DNA from: Nitrospira sp.
Lineage (GTDB): Bacteria; Nitrospirota; Nitrospiria; Nitrospirales; Nitrospiraceae
DNA: 64,000 bases
Direction of reading: 5' to 3'
NCBI GenBank assembly: GCA_005116745.1
Contig: SWDS01000010.1
Coordinates: 56,374-120,373 of the forward strand
A program made the translations under genes and the position numbers. This document shows, one piece after another, positions 1-9,068 of this stretch. How positions within the stretch are numbered: the first letter of the stretch is position 1; every line of letters begins with the position of its first letter. The notes under the pieces were generated by a model. The model saw only the letters and a list, made by a program, of their open reading frames with translations, was not told the DNA's origin and made no database searches.

Positions 1-3000
1 GAAGCGATGAGCCATCAATTGCCGTGGATGGCAACGCCCGAATGCGACGCCGCGCATGAACAAGCTGGCGGCGTGGTGATTCCCTTAGTCGACTTCAGAC
101 GGGCTGTCAAACTGCTGATGCGAGAACCGGCATTGCGCCGAACACTCGGTGAAACGGGCTACGCGCACTGGGAAGCCTGCCGTCAATGGTCTGCGGTGTT
201 GGAGGGATGGATAGAACTGATCAAAACGGATCGCTTGACCAGATCATATATGATGCCACCAGACTTGGTTGAGCGTACGACTGCGCAACGACAGGCATTC
301 GCGACACAATTAGGTCGCGCCGAGCCAGAATTCGGCGGGATGACATCCGTCGGCAGTAAGCCGTCGATACGCGACGTGGCAAAGCAGACCAACGGAGGGA
401 GCATGAAGTCGGACGCGTTTTATGTGAACCTGTTTGTCAATGCTCCGGCATGGTCTACACCCAATCCGAACGCTGACGAAGCGGCACGGTGGAGCAAGAT
501 CGCGGCCTTCCTGGAGTACATCCTTCGCCGCGAACGCCAGCAGGAGCCGAACAAACAGCTCAGAATGTTGGATGTTGGGTGTGGTCGAGGCTGGTTGACC
601 AATCTCGCCACAATGTACGGGACCTGTGAAGGCATTGAGCCGGTTGCCGGCGTCGTCGAGCACGCGCACAAGCTGTTCCCTCACCTCAAGTTCGAAGCGG
701 GCATGGCGGATAGTGTCTTGACCCGTTCAGATTTTGCTCCCTATGACGTGGTGCTTACGTCCGAAGTCATCGAGCATGTCCCGCATGGGCAAAAGGAAAA
801 GTTTCTGGCGCAGCTAGCCCAGCTCCTCAAGCCTGAGGGCTATCTCATTCTCACGACTCCGCGGGGTGAAATGTGGGAACAGTGGAAGACGATTGCGCCG
901 CCGAATCAGCCGGTTGAAGACTGGGTTACCGAAGAGCAACTACGCACATTGCTTAGAGGAGAGGGGTTCACAGAATCGGGGCTTGAGCGCATTCATGTCG
1001 AAGTACCGAATCTTCGGTATATACCGGCTCCGACTCCGGCCGACGTACGTTCCATGAATCTGATACCGATCTATCAAGTGTGGGCTTGCCAGCGGACCGC
1101 CGACCCAGCGGCTATTCCTTTTACACGCGTTCCGAAAGTGTCCGTCATCGTGCCGACATACAACCGGCCGGAGCGTCTGAGGGCAGCGCTCGCCAGTCTG
1201 GCCGCGCAAACATATCAGGACTTCGAGGTTATCGTGGTGAACGACTTCGGCTCCGAGGTGGAGTCCATCATCGCCGCCTGCGCTGATCGATCTCGCATCA
1301 CGACGATCTGCCATGATCGAAACCGTGGGTTGGCCGCGGCGCGAAACAGTGGACTGCGCGTGGCGAAGGGCACGTACGTAGCCTATCTTGACGATGATGA
1401 TCGGTATCTCTCGAATCATCTGGAAACGCTGGCTGCGTATCTCGATCGCCACGAATGCCGTATTGCCTACACCGATGCGTGGCGCGTGCATGAACGACAG
1501 ATCGACGGCCAGTATGTCGAGACTGCGCGAGACGTGCCGTACTCGAAGGAATTCAGTCCGGCTGATCTCCTGGTCAGCAACTATTTTCCCGTGTTGTGCG
1601 TCATGCATGCGCGGCAATGTGTGGACGAGGTAGGGGGATTCGACGAATCGCTGTTTGCGCACGAGGATTGGGATCTCTGGATTAGAATGGCGACCAGGTT
1701 TCCTTTCAAGCATCTGCCTGTGACGACGGCGGAATTCACATGGCGAAGTGACGGCTCGTCCATGACAAGCGGAACCAGGGATGCCTATTGGCGCACAACC
1801 GAGATCATCTATCGTAAGTATGCGCCCTACGCGGAACGCATTGCCGGTGTACGGGAGGGCCAGCAGCGGAATCTCCAAAAGTTCCAGGCCGAAGCGTCCG
1901 CGAAGTCCTACGTCTGTTCGGTAATCATTCCCGTATGGAACTGCTGTGAGTTGACTCGTCAATGTTTAGCGGCTCTAGTCAAGACGACCGAGGGAATATC
2001 ATGGGAACTGATCGTCGTCGACAACCACTCGACCGATGATACGGCTTCCTTCCTCTCTAGCCTTGCTGGCGACGTTCAAATAATCAGCAACCAGGAAAAT
2101 CTTGGATTTGCGAAAGCCTGCAACCAAGGGGCACGAGTCGCGCGCAGCCAATATCTTGTGTTCTTGAACAATGACACGATCCCACAGCCAGGCTGGCTTT
2201 CCTCACTGGTGTCCGAAGTGGACGCCCATCCGGAAGTGGGTATCGTCGGTAGCAAGCTCTTGTATCCTGATGGCACGGTGCAACATGCTGGCGTCGTTCG
2301 GGACCTGGAGCATCGCTTGCCCTATCATATCTATAAATCCTTCGCTGGTGATCATCCGGTCGTCAATCAACGGCGTGAATTCCAGATCGTCACGGCTGCT
2401 TGTCTGCTGATCCGGAGATCTTTGTTCGAGGAAGTGGGCGGGTTCGACGAAGGATATGTGAACGGATTCGAAGATGCGGATCTGTGTCTGAAAGTGCGGG
2501 AGCGCGGCTATGTGATCGTCTATCAACCCCGAAGCGTTGTTCTTCATCTCGAAAGCCAAACTGCCGGAAGGAAGATTCACGACGACACAAACGCGATTCG
2601 TTTCTTGGATCGGTGGGAGGAGCAATGGTGGGCGGCCGACGAAGATCTGCACTTCTATATCAGTGGCTACAAATTTAAACGCATCTTCCGTAATGGGCAA
2701 CTGGGTGGCGATATTGTGCGATTGGACGATGTGAAGGATGGGGCCATTTGGGCGCATGTGGCGGCAGTCCAAACCGCTGCACTGAAGAAGGATTGGGAAT
2801 CTGTCAAACGTGAACTACAATTGGTGGAGAATTGGCCGAACGACCAGTTTGTGCTGTCCTGGGGCGCGATGGTGGCCGAGCGTCTCCAAGCGCCGATCAG
2901 CCGTACTAAGTTTCTCTCGCGCTATGTGGCGTTGGTCGATGCGCCCACAGAACGGCTCGCGCTGATCCGAGCCTTGCTGGAACAGAAGGATTTGGTGGGG

Positions 3001-3528
3001 GCAGAGGAACAGCTCCGGGTCTTACTCGCGTCTTCCCCGAGTCATGCAGAAGGACTGTTGCTGAGAGGCATCCTGTGCATGCAGCGGGAACAGTATGAGC
3101 AAGCGGAGATGGCCTTTGGTTTGGCGATGCGAGAAGGAGCCGATCGCAAGAAATGTCTCATGGGAATGGGAATGGCCGCAATGGGACGGGCCTACACACA
3201 GGGAGCCTGGGAGCATTTTCTACACGTGTTAGAGGAGCATCCAGACGATGCCGAAGCCATCCATTGGCTCTTACGCGCCGGTACGGCACAAAACCGCTGG
3301 GATGAGCTGAGCCGGCATTTGTGCAAGTATTTGGTGCGCAATCCGGCCGACTTGGCGATCCGTTTTGCGCTGGCGGGTGCGTTGGTTCGGGGAGAGCACA
3401 TCGAGGCGGCAAGTCTGGAATACGAAACGCTTCGTACGCTTGCGCCGACATTCGATGGTTTGAACGAACTTGGTCAAGTTATCGCAAGAAAACAAGCCGT
3501 CTCCACAATGGAAGCCGCGCACTCTTGA
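1..3528 (+). CDS. Multidomain methyltransferase / double GT2 glycosyltransferase with TPR tail (5' end outside window)
   Basis: Large glycan-building enzyme, probably acting on flagellin because the filament genes follow. The frame is open to the left edge, and the first ~70 visible residues resemble the C-terminal tail of a family-4 glycosyltransferase, so the gene very likely begins upstream; ATG at 7 is only the first visible Met. Counting from that Met, a class I SAM-dependent methyltransferase domain follows (~165-330, DVGCGRG at 189-195). Then come a first GT2 domain (~376-600, VSVIVPTYNRP and DDDD at 462-465), a second GT2 domain (~637-880, VIIPVWN and NND at 721-723, metal-binding type) and TPR-like helices (~985-1150). 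No signal peptide or membrane segment is visible, so it is likely cytoplasmic. The sugar and acceptor cannot be read from sequence. Domain calls are firm; the flagellin target is inference. Confidence 0.85.
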   Translation, partial: EAMSHQLPWMATPECDAAHEQAGGVVIPLVDFRRAVKLLMREPALRRTLGETGYAHWEACRQWSAVLEGWIELIKTDRLTRSYMMPPDLVERTTAQRQAFATQLGRAEPEFGGMTSVGSKPSIRDVAKQTNGGSMKSDAFYVNLFVNAPAWSTPNPNADEAARWSKIAAFLEYILRRERQQEPNKQLRMLDVGCGRGWLTNLATMYGTCEGIEPVAGVVEHAHKLFPHLKFEAGMADSVLTRSDFAPYDVVLTSEVIEHVPHGQKEKFLAQLAQLLKPEGYLILTTPRGEMWEQWKTIAPPNQPVEDWVTEEQLRTLLRGEGFTESGLERIHVEVPNLRYIPAPTPADVRSMNLIPIYQVWACQRTADPAAIPFTRVPKVSVIVPTYNRPERLRAALASLAAQTYQDFEVIVVNDFGSEVESIIAACADRSRITTICHDRNRGLAAARNSGLRVAKGTYVAYLDDDDRYLSNHLETLAAYLDRHECRIAYTDAWRVHERQIDGQYVETARDVPYSKEFSPADLLVSNYFPVLCVMHARQCVDEVGGFDESLFAHEDWDLWIRMATRFPFKHLPVTTAEFTWRSDGSSMTSGTRDAYWRTTEIIYRKYAPYAERIAGVREGQQRNLQKFQAEASAKSYVCSVIIPVWNCCELTRQCLAALVKTTEGISWELIVVDNHSTDDTASFLSSLAGDVQIISNQENLGFAKACNQGARVARSQYLVFLNNDTIPQPGWLSSLVSEVDAHPEVGIVGSKLLYPDGTVQHAGVVRDLEHRLPYHIYKSFAGDHPVVNQRREFQIVTAACLLIRRSLFEEVGGFDEGYVNGFEDADLCLKVRERGYVIVYQPRSVVLHLESQTAGRKIHDDTNAIRFLDRWEEQWWAADEDLHFYISGYKFKRIFRNGQLGGDIVRLDDVKDGAIWAHVAAVQTAALKKDWESVKRELQLVENWPNDQFVLSWGAMVAERLQAPISRTKFLSRYVALVDAPTERLALIRALLEQKDLVGAEEQLRVLLASSPSHAEGLLLRGILCMQREQYEQAEMAFGLAMREGADRKKCLMGMGMAAMGRAYTQGAWEHFLHVLEEHPDDAEAIHWLLRAGTAQNRWDELSRHLCKYLVRNPADLAIRFALAGALVRGEHIEAASLEYETLRTLAPTFDGLNELGQVIARKQAVSTMEAAHS

Positions 3529-3603
3529 ATGGATTCAGCGTGCCGTGTGTGCTGAACCCGACGCGTTCTCCACTGGCTTAGTGCGAATAGAAGGTAAAAA
3601 GAA

Positions 3604-4779
3604 ATGCCACGCGCACTTGTCATACAACTGGCCCGATTGGGAGATCTGGTGCAATCGCTGCCGGCCATTACACAGCTCCGCGTCCGTCATCCCGAGACGC
3701 AATTGGATCTGCTCTGTCCGTCTCATCTTGCTGAGGTGGGACGTCTGCTGCCTGGCATTGAGAAGGTCCTTGAGTGGGATGGAGCGGCCTGGCAGCGCCG
3801 GGCAATGGCTGCCCAGCAGGACGTACGCGCGGAGCATCTTGCCGAGGTCGAAACAACCTTGATGGCGCTGGCGCCGGACCGCTACGACTGCGCGTATGTC
3901 CTCAATCAACATCGTCGGGCGCTGGTGGCCGGCTCCTTACTTGCTCGAGAGGTGAAAGGACCATTGCTATATGGGCCGCTCGGCGAGACGCTGACACCTT
4001 GGGCTGCCTACGTACGTGATGTGGCGCAGCGGCGTCTAGGGCAACGTGTGCATTTGGCTGATGCCTTCTGCGGACTCTGTGGAGTTTCTCCGCCTGGGCA
4101 TATCACTCCCCTCGTTCCTCCCGCTGTCCGATTGCCTGAGGACTTGGAACTGATCGGCAAACATGGTGATCCATGGATCGCGCTTATTGTCGGAGCAGGG
4201 GAGGTCGAGCGGTGTGTGCCCACGGAGGTCTGGCGCCGGTGGATCACCTCATTTCTTGCGTCCACGTCGCGGGGACGTGTCGTACTTGTCGGAACAGAGT
4301 GCGAACGAGCCGCAGAGATTCAATCGCTGCTGCCTCCATCGGCTCTGGGTCGGATTTGGGACACGACGGGTCGCACGTCGCTGTCGCAGCTTGCGGCCAT
4401 TCTCGTTCGCTGTCATCAAGTCGTCGGTTCGGATACAGGTCCCCTGCATCTCGCTGCGGCGCTTGGCAGGCCGGTGATCGGTTGGTATTTTGCGCGGGCA
4501 CGGGTCCATGAAACGGGACCGTATGGAACGAACCATTGGGTGTGGCAATCAGAGCATGGAGATGTGGACGAACGGGGGGTGCTCGCGCCATGCCAATGGC
4601 CGGTCGATGAGACCATCTCGCTTTTGTCTCATCAAGTTCCCACATCCACAGAGAATTGGTCGTTGTGGGCAAGCCACCGGGATGAGTTGGGAGCCTACTA
4701 TGTTGAGGCAGGGCATGAAGCGATCGCGCCGCTTCAGCGAACGCAGATCTGGAAGGAACTACAACCATCTCCGGTGTGA
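3604..4779 (+). CDS. Glycosyltransferase family 9 (heptosyltransferase-like)
   Basis: A 391-residue GT9 enzyme of the ADP-heptose:LPS heptosyltransferase superfamily. The N-terminus has the family signature MPRALVIQLARLGDLVQSLP, and the nucleotide-sugar site appears as SDTGPLHLAAALGRPVIG around residue 277, followed by HETGPYG. The ATG at 3604 is preceded by a purine stretch (gaaggtaaaaag). It lies 75 nt after the giant glycosyltransferase and 12 nt before the next gene, so it is probably co-transcribed. Next to flagellin rather than lipid A core genes, a role in decorating flagellin or an O-glycan is more likely than core LPS synthesis, but this is inferred from position. Its donor sugar is unknown. 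Confidence 0.85.
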   Translation: MPRALVIQLARLGDLVQSLPAITQLRVRHPETQLDLLCPSHLAEVGRLLPGIEKVLEWDGAAWQRRAMAAQQDVRAEHLAEVETTLMALAPDRYDCAYVLNQHRRALVAGSLLAREVKGPLLYGPLGETLTPWAAYVRDVAQRRLGQRVHLADAFCGLCGVSPPGHITPLVPPAVRLPEDLELIGKHGDPWIALIVGAGEVERCVPTEVWRRWITSFLASTSRGRVVLVGTECERAAEIQSLLPPSALGRIWDTTGRTSLSQLAAILVRCHQVVGSDTGPLHLAAALGRPVIGWYFARARVHETGPYGTNHWVWQSEHGDVDERGVLAPCQWPVDETISLLSHQVPTSTENWSLWASHRDELGAYYVEAGHEAIAPLQRTQIWKELQPSPV

Positions 4780-4791
4780 CAAGAGGTTTCG

Positions 4792-6609
4792 GTGGAGTAT
4801 CTCAATCAAAATATAGAACGCCTACATCACTCCTCATCGGCTCTTATTCGTGCTGTGAAGGAAAGTTCCGGTGGGGTACTCGCGGTTGTACCCTCTCGCG
4901 AAGGCTCTCCTTCGGCCATGTACCAAGGGCAATGGGTCCATAGCGCGTACGATCCGAAGAAAGAGGCCAGATCGTGGGCTGAGCAACAAGTCAAGGAATG
5001 GAAAACCGGAGAGTTGGGCGTTGTTCTCGGCGTCGGGCTGCTCTATCACGTGGAGGCACTGGCGATTGTGAAGCCCCACGATTCGCGCCTAGCCGTCGTG
5101 ATTCCTGATGTTGCGGTCTTCAAAGATGCGCTTGGCATTCGCGCTCTTGGAACATGGCTCGATACGGTTCAGTGGATGATCGGCACACCGGAGGAAATGG
5201 CCGAGCAGCTAGCGTCACAATCAGCACCTCTGCGGTTCTTTACATACGGGCCAGCTGCGCGACTGCATATCGAAGCGCATCAGCGGCTTGAGACGAACCT
5301 GCGCCGACTTGTGGCCAGCAAAGCAGGAGGGCAGTTGCATGTTGCAGTGGTCGGCCCGATCTATGGGGGATCCTTACCGATTGCTCGGTATGTCGTGTCG
5401 GCGTTGAACGAGCTGGGGCATCGGGTCAGTTGGCTTGACCACAGTGCCCATCACGCGAGCTACGAAACCTTTGGATCCTTCCGCGAGGATCGGCATCGAC
5501 TGACTGTGCAGAGCCGCTTTGCCGACGTGCTGAGTCTGAGCACGATCACCCACATTGCAGAAGATCCCCCGGACCTCGTTCTAGCTATCGCGCAGGCTCC
5601 GTTGACGTTGGCGGTCTTGCAGCATCTGCGGAAGAAGAAGTTTCCGACGGCGATGTGGTTCGTGGAAAACTATCGACACCTCACCTACTGGCAGCAACTA
5701 GCGGGGGGGTATGACTACTGGTTCGTCATTCAACAATCCGAATGTATCGAGGCATTGAAACGCGCTGGGGCTGCTCACGTTCATTACCTTCCCATGGCGG
5801 CGGACCCCAGTGTCCATCATCCCTTAGCGCTAACATCCGCCGAGCAACTGGAATACGGCGCTGATGTGTCATTTGTCGGAGCAGGGTATGCGAATCGACG
5901 GAGTCTGTTGCCGCAGTGGCTCTCTCCTGAGTGGACCTTCAAGCTATGGGGGAATGAATGGGATGGAGTCAGCGACCTTTCCAGAGTCCTTCAACGGAAC
6001 GGCGCCCGTATCGACACCGAGACATGCATGAAGGTGTTTAATGCGACAGCTGTGAATCTGAACCCACATTCCTCTTCCGGCATGGGCTTGGATCCTCATC
6101 CGGATTTCGTCAATCCTCGCACCTTTGAGCTGGCCGCATGCGGAGCCTTTCAATTGGTCGATGAAAGAACGCTCCTTCCCGATCTCTTTACGTCCGAGGA
6201 AGTCGTGCGGTTTCGTCGAGCTGAAGAGGTACCACAGTTGATCCGGACATGGCTCAAGGAATCGCCAGGTCGACGAGCCTCTGCCGAGGCTTCACGCCGG
6301 CGTGTTTTGCGAGACCATACCTATCGGCACCGTCTGCAAGAGCTCCTGGCTGTCGTCGGTATGCGTCAGCCAGATCGAATCGGCTCGATCTTGCGAGGGG
6401 ACCGATCGACGACCGTACTGAAGGAACGCGCTGCTACGATGCCTGAACTTATTCCCTTACTCAGCAAGTTTCCGCCCGGTCAACGAGTCGAGCTGAAAGA
6501 TCTTGCCGCAGATATTCGAACGCGAGCACCAGGTCGCCAACTTGCCCGCGAAGAGTTGTTAGTGTTGATGCTCGACAGTTATCGAGCTGAACAAAGAGAC
6601 TTGGTATGA
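4792..6609 (+). CDS. CgeB-like glycosyltransferase (Glyco_trans_1_2 type)
   Basis: A 605-residue protein beginning with GTG at 4792, preceded by aagagg at 4781-4786. After an N-terminal region of ~180 residues with no family I recognise, a GT-B type fold begins (HVAVVGPIYGGSLPIARYV, ~residue 183). The C-terminal half carries DVSFVGAGYANRR and NLNPHSSSGMG, then NPRTFELAACGAFQLVD, which are the hallmarks of CgeB/YkvP-like glycosyltransferases (Glyco_trans_1_2). It overlaps the next gene by four bases (ATGA), which argues for translational coupling. CgeB-like enzymes are frequent in flagellin-modification islands; the sugar transferred cannot be deduced. Confidence 0.8.
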   Translation: MEYLNQNIERLHHSSSALIRAVKESSGGVLAVVPSREGSPSAMYQGQWVHSAYDPKKEARSWAEQQVKEWKTGELGVVLGVGLLYHVEALAIVKPHDSRLAVVIPDVAVFKDALGIRALGTWLDTVQWMIGTPEEMAEQLASQSAPLRFFTYGPAARLHIEAHQRLETNLRRLVASKAGGQLHVAVVGPIYGGSLPIARYVVSALNELGHRVSWLDHSAHHASYETFGSFREDRHRLTVQSRFADVLSLSTITHIAEDPPDLVLAIAQAPLTLAVLQHLRKKKFPTAMWFVENYRHLTYWQQLAGGYDYWFVIQQSECIEALKRAGAAHVHYLPMAADPSVHHPLALTSAEQLEYGADVSFVGAGYANRRSLLPQWLSPEWTFKLWGNEWDGVSDLSRVLQRNGARIDTETCMKVFNATAVNLNPHSSSGMGLDPHPDFVNPRTFELAACGAFQLVDERTLLPDLFTSEEVVRFRRAEEVPQLIRTWLKESPGRRASAEASRRRVLRDHTYRHRLQELLAVVGMRQPDRIGSILRGDRSTTVLKERAATMPELIPLLSKFPPGQRVELKDLAADIRTRAPGRQLAREELLVLMLDSYRAEQRDLV

Positions 6610-8321
6610 AGAGATCAGGAGCTGAACACAGAAGGTCCAACGTCGAGATGAAACAGGTCCTGATCATCAACATCACCCGGATGGGCGATCTCGTACAGAT
6701 GGGAGCGCTCTTGAGCCGGCTTCAAGAAGAATGGCCGGGCGTGGCCGTGGATCTGGTTGTGGATCGCCGGTTCGCTCCAATCGCTGGGCTGCTGAAGGGT
6801 TTGCGAGATGTGATCACGTTCGACTTTCATGCTCTGATCGATGAAAGTCGGGCAGCGGTAAAGGATGTGACCGCGCTCTATCGGGATGTGGCGGTATGGG
6901 CCAAGCCATTGCTGGAACGTCGGTATAACCGGGTCATCAATTTAACGTTTAACCAACCGAGTGCATTGTTGGCAGGCTATATCGGCGCTTCCGACATTCG
7001 TGGAGCCCGAAGTGCTTGGGATGGCGGCATGGTTGTCGACAATCCATGGATGGCGTATTTCTGCGACTTCCACCAATTCCGTCGGTTGAATCGATTTAAT
7101 CTGGTCGACGTCTATGCGTTGGGTGGGAGCGGACCTGGAGCGTTTAGTCCGTTGCAGCTTTCAATTGCCGAGGAGGCACGAGCGTGGGCGCGGCAGGCTC
7201 TCGATGAGGCCCCTGATTGGATTGCCGTTCAGGCCGGGGCGAGTGACAGTATGAAGGCGTGGCGTCCGCATCTTTTTGGACTCACGCTCGCGCGCCTCAG
7301 TCAACAATGGCACGGGGGGATCGTCTTCATTGGTAGCACCGAAGAGGAAGCGGCTATTGCCGAAGTCACGCAAGTGTATAAACAGGCTGGCGGGCAGAAC
7401 CCGGTCAAGAATATGGCAGGCTGTACGACCGTGAGTCAGCTTGCCGGGTTGTTGGCGGAGTGCCGAGCTCTGTTGACGAATGATACTGGCCCCATGCATG
7501 TCAGCGTGGCGGCGGGCACACCTGTCATCGATCTTTCCGTGGGGCATGTTGATTTTCAGGAAACTGGACCCTATGGCCCAGGCCACTGGGTTGTTCAGCC
7601 GGATCTTGAGTGTGCCCCCTGTGGATTCGAGCAGGTCTGTGCCCACCATGCCTGTAAAGATCGCATCTTGCCAGATTTTGTCGGGGATCTGTTGCTGCAT
7701 GTATTAAAGAACACACCCTGTGCATCACAGGAGTCGGGAGTGCGCCTGTATCAGTCTGGTGTGGACGAGGATGGGTTGGGGACATTTCAACTGCAGCTGG
7801 GCACGGAACCTCTTGCGACCGCGTGGTATGCACGCTTCTGGCGTCGGTATTGGTACAAGAGCCACACCGGGCTCTGTAGTAATGTGCCGGCTCCTGAAGA
7901 GCCTCCTCCCGACGCAACAGAAGTACAGGAGCTCATTCGACGCCTGCGACCACTTCTGACAGCCGCCTGCAGAAGGGCAGACGACATTGCCCGCCTTGCC
8001 GCTCGAGTATCCGTGAATGTATCAGAGTTGAAGAGACTGCAGCGCGAGCAGAGAGCGGAGCAGGATCGGCTGTTCCTGCTCGGTATGAGCACCGCGGCTA
8101 CGGCACCGATAACGGCAGCGTTCTTTCGGCAACTTCACAATGACAACGTTGAAGGAGTGGGTCGGCTGGCGCGGCATCAGGCTGATGCCTATCGAGCCTG
8201 GCTGACACGAGTGACCGAGATTGAACCACTTCTTGTGTATTCAATCGACGAACAGTCGACTCTCCAGCCTGATCGCAGACGAAACATGGTGCCGGCGGGA
8301 ATTGAACCACGAGTAGCGTGA
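6606..8321 (+). CDS. Glycosyltransferase family 9 with C-terminal extension
   Basis: A second GT9 enzyme, 571 residues from the ATG at 6606 (overlapping the previous stop) or 557 from the ATG at 6648. The later start puts the family signature MKQVLIINITRMGDLVQ at the very N-terminus and has agaagg upstream, so it may be the real one. The donor-site motif NDTGPMHVSVAAGTPVIDLS is intact. A cysteine-rich segment follows (CAPCGFEQVCAHHACK), seen in many GT9 proteins, and may bind metal. The last ~180 residues form an extra helical domain that the shorter GT9 at 3604 lacks. Cytoplasmic, no membrane segment. Likely another step in the same glycan pathway. Confidence 0.8.
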   Translation: MKRSGAEHRRSNVEMKQVLIINITRMGDLVQMGALLSRLQEEWPGVAVDLVVDRRFAPIAGLLKGLRDVITFDFHALIDESRAAVKDVTALYRDVAVWAKPLLERRYNRVINLTFNQPSALLAGYIGASDIRGARSAWDGGMVVDNPWMAYFCDFHQFRRLNRFNLVDVYALGGSGPGAFSPLQLSIAEEARAWARQALDEAPDWIAVQAGASDSMKAWRPHLFGLTLARLSQQWHGGIVFIGSTEEEAAIAEVTQVYKQAGGQNPVKNMAGCTTVSQLAGLLAECRALLTNDTGPMHVSVAAGTPVIDLSVGHVDFQETGPYGPGHWVVQPDLECAPCGFEQVCAHHACKDRILPDFVGDLLLHVLKNTPCASQESGVRLYQSGVDEDGLGTFQLQLGTEPLATAWYARFWRRYWYKSHTGLCSNVPAPEEPPPDATEVQELIRRLRPLLTAACRRADDIARLAARVSVNVSELKRLQREQRAEQDRLFLLGMSTAATAPITAAFFRQLHNDNVEGVGRLARHQADAYRAWLTRVTEIEPLLVYSIDEQSTLQPDRRRNMVPAGIEPRVA

Positions 8322-8348
8322 CCTCGTTGATGTCAAAGGAGATACCGT

Positions 8349-8876
8349 ATGAACATCAAATTGGATAATGACCAATGGCAAGCGGCCAACGGCACGACGC
8401 TGGGCGAGATTCTAGCCGACCTGAGCGAGCGGGCGCATGCAAAGTTGCGGATCGTGACGACCGTGATGCTCGATCGTCGTCGGATTACCGATCGGGACAT
8501 TGATCCGACATTACTCCAGGAGTTATCCGGAAAATATCGTGAGCTTGTTGCGACGTCGGCCACGCAAGAAGCCATTCTCGAGTCCGCACGAGGGGCCATT
8601 GACCGGTTCCGAGAACTCGTCGTTGAGGAAGGCACCTCGTTAGTCGGCAAGCTTCGATTGGGTGTGCAGGATCTGTCGTTGTTGGACCTCTGGTTGGGTA
8701 AGCTTGCAGATGTTGTTGAGATTATCGGCAACCGTCCGAAACAACCAGGAATGGAATCACCTGCACGCGTCGTCGCAGGATGGATGGAAGAGTTTTTGGA
8801 AGCGAGGCGTCTCCGGGATACCGTCCGTATGGCGGACCTTCTTGAATATGAAGTCTTACCGAGGCTTTCCAATTAG
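8349..8876 (+). CDS. Uncharacterized protein preceding flagellin
   Basis: A 175-residue protein I do not recognise. The ATG at 8349 has a good ribosome site (aaaggagata). The sequence is charged and predicted mostly helical, with no signal peptide, membrane span or cysteine motif. It sits between the glycosyltransferase genes and fliC, in the same direction, 27 nt after the GT9 gene, so it probably belongs to the glycosylation operon. A chaperone or accessory role in flagellin modification is possible but purely positional. The fliC promoter begins 68 nt after its stop. Confidence 0.6.
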   Translation: MNIKLDNDQWQAANGTTLGEILADLSERAHAKLRIVTTVMLDRRRITDRDIDPTLLQELSGKYRELVATSATQEAILESARGAIDRFRELVVEEGTSLVGKLRLGVQDLSLLDLWLGKLADVVEIIGNRPKQPGMESPARVVAGWMEEFLEARRLRDTVRMADLLEYEVLPRLSN

Positions 8877-8943
8877 AAGCACGGTGCTCATTCTGTTCCG
8901 TTGTGGCCCGGTAGCCGTGATCTATGCGAATTCGTTCAAAAGC

Positions 8944-8970
8944 TCAAGTCCCCCCGGGATTGGCCGATAA
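8944..8970 (+). promoter_or_regulatory. Sigma-28 (FliA) promoter of fliC
   Basis: TCAAGTCC at 8944-8951, 11 nt spacer, GCCGATAA at 8963-8970. Against the FliA consensus TAAAGTTT-N11-GCCGATAA this is 5/8 and 8/8 with exact spacing. It lies 98 nt before the flagellin start codon, the expected place for a late flagellar promoter. Confidence 0.85.
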
Positions 8971-9068
8971 GACAGGCACGCCACGTACGGGCGTAAAGGA
9001 ATTCGGCTTCTGCACGGATGTCGGAAGCGCAGCAACGGATGGTGTTCTAGTTTCAAGGAGGACGGGCA

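Noticed and set aside
940..1962. A 340-codon minus-strand open frame inside the giant glycosyltransferase
   Set aside because: It opposes a gene with clear domains and shows no family pattern; long antisense frames are expected at this GC content.
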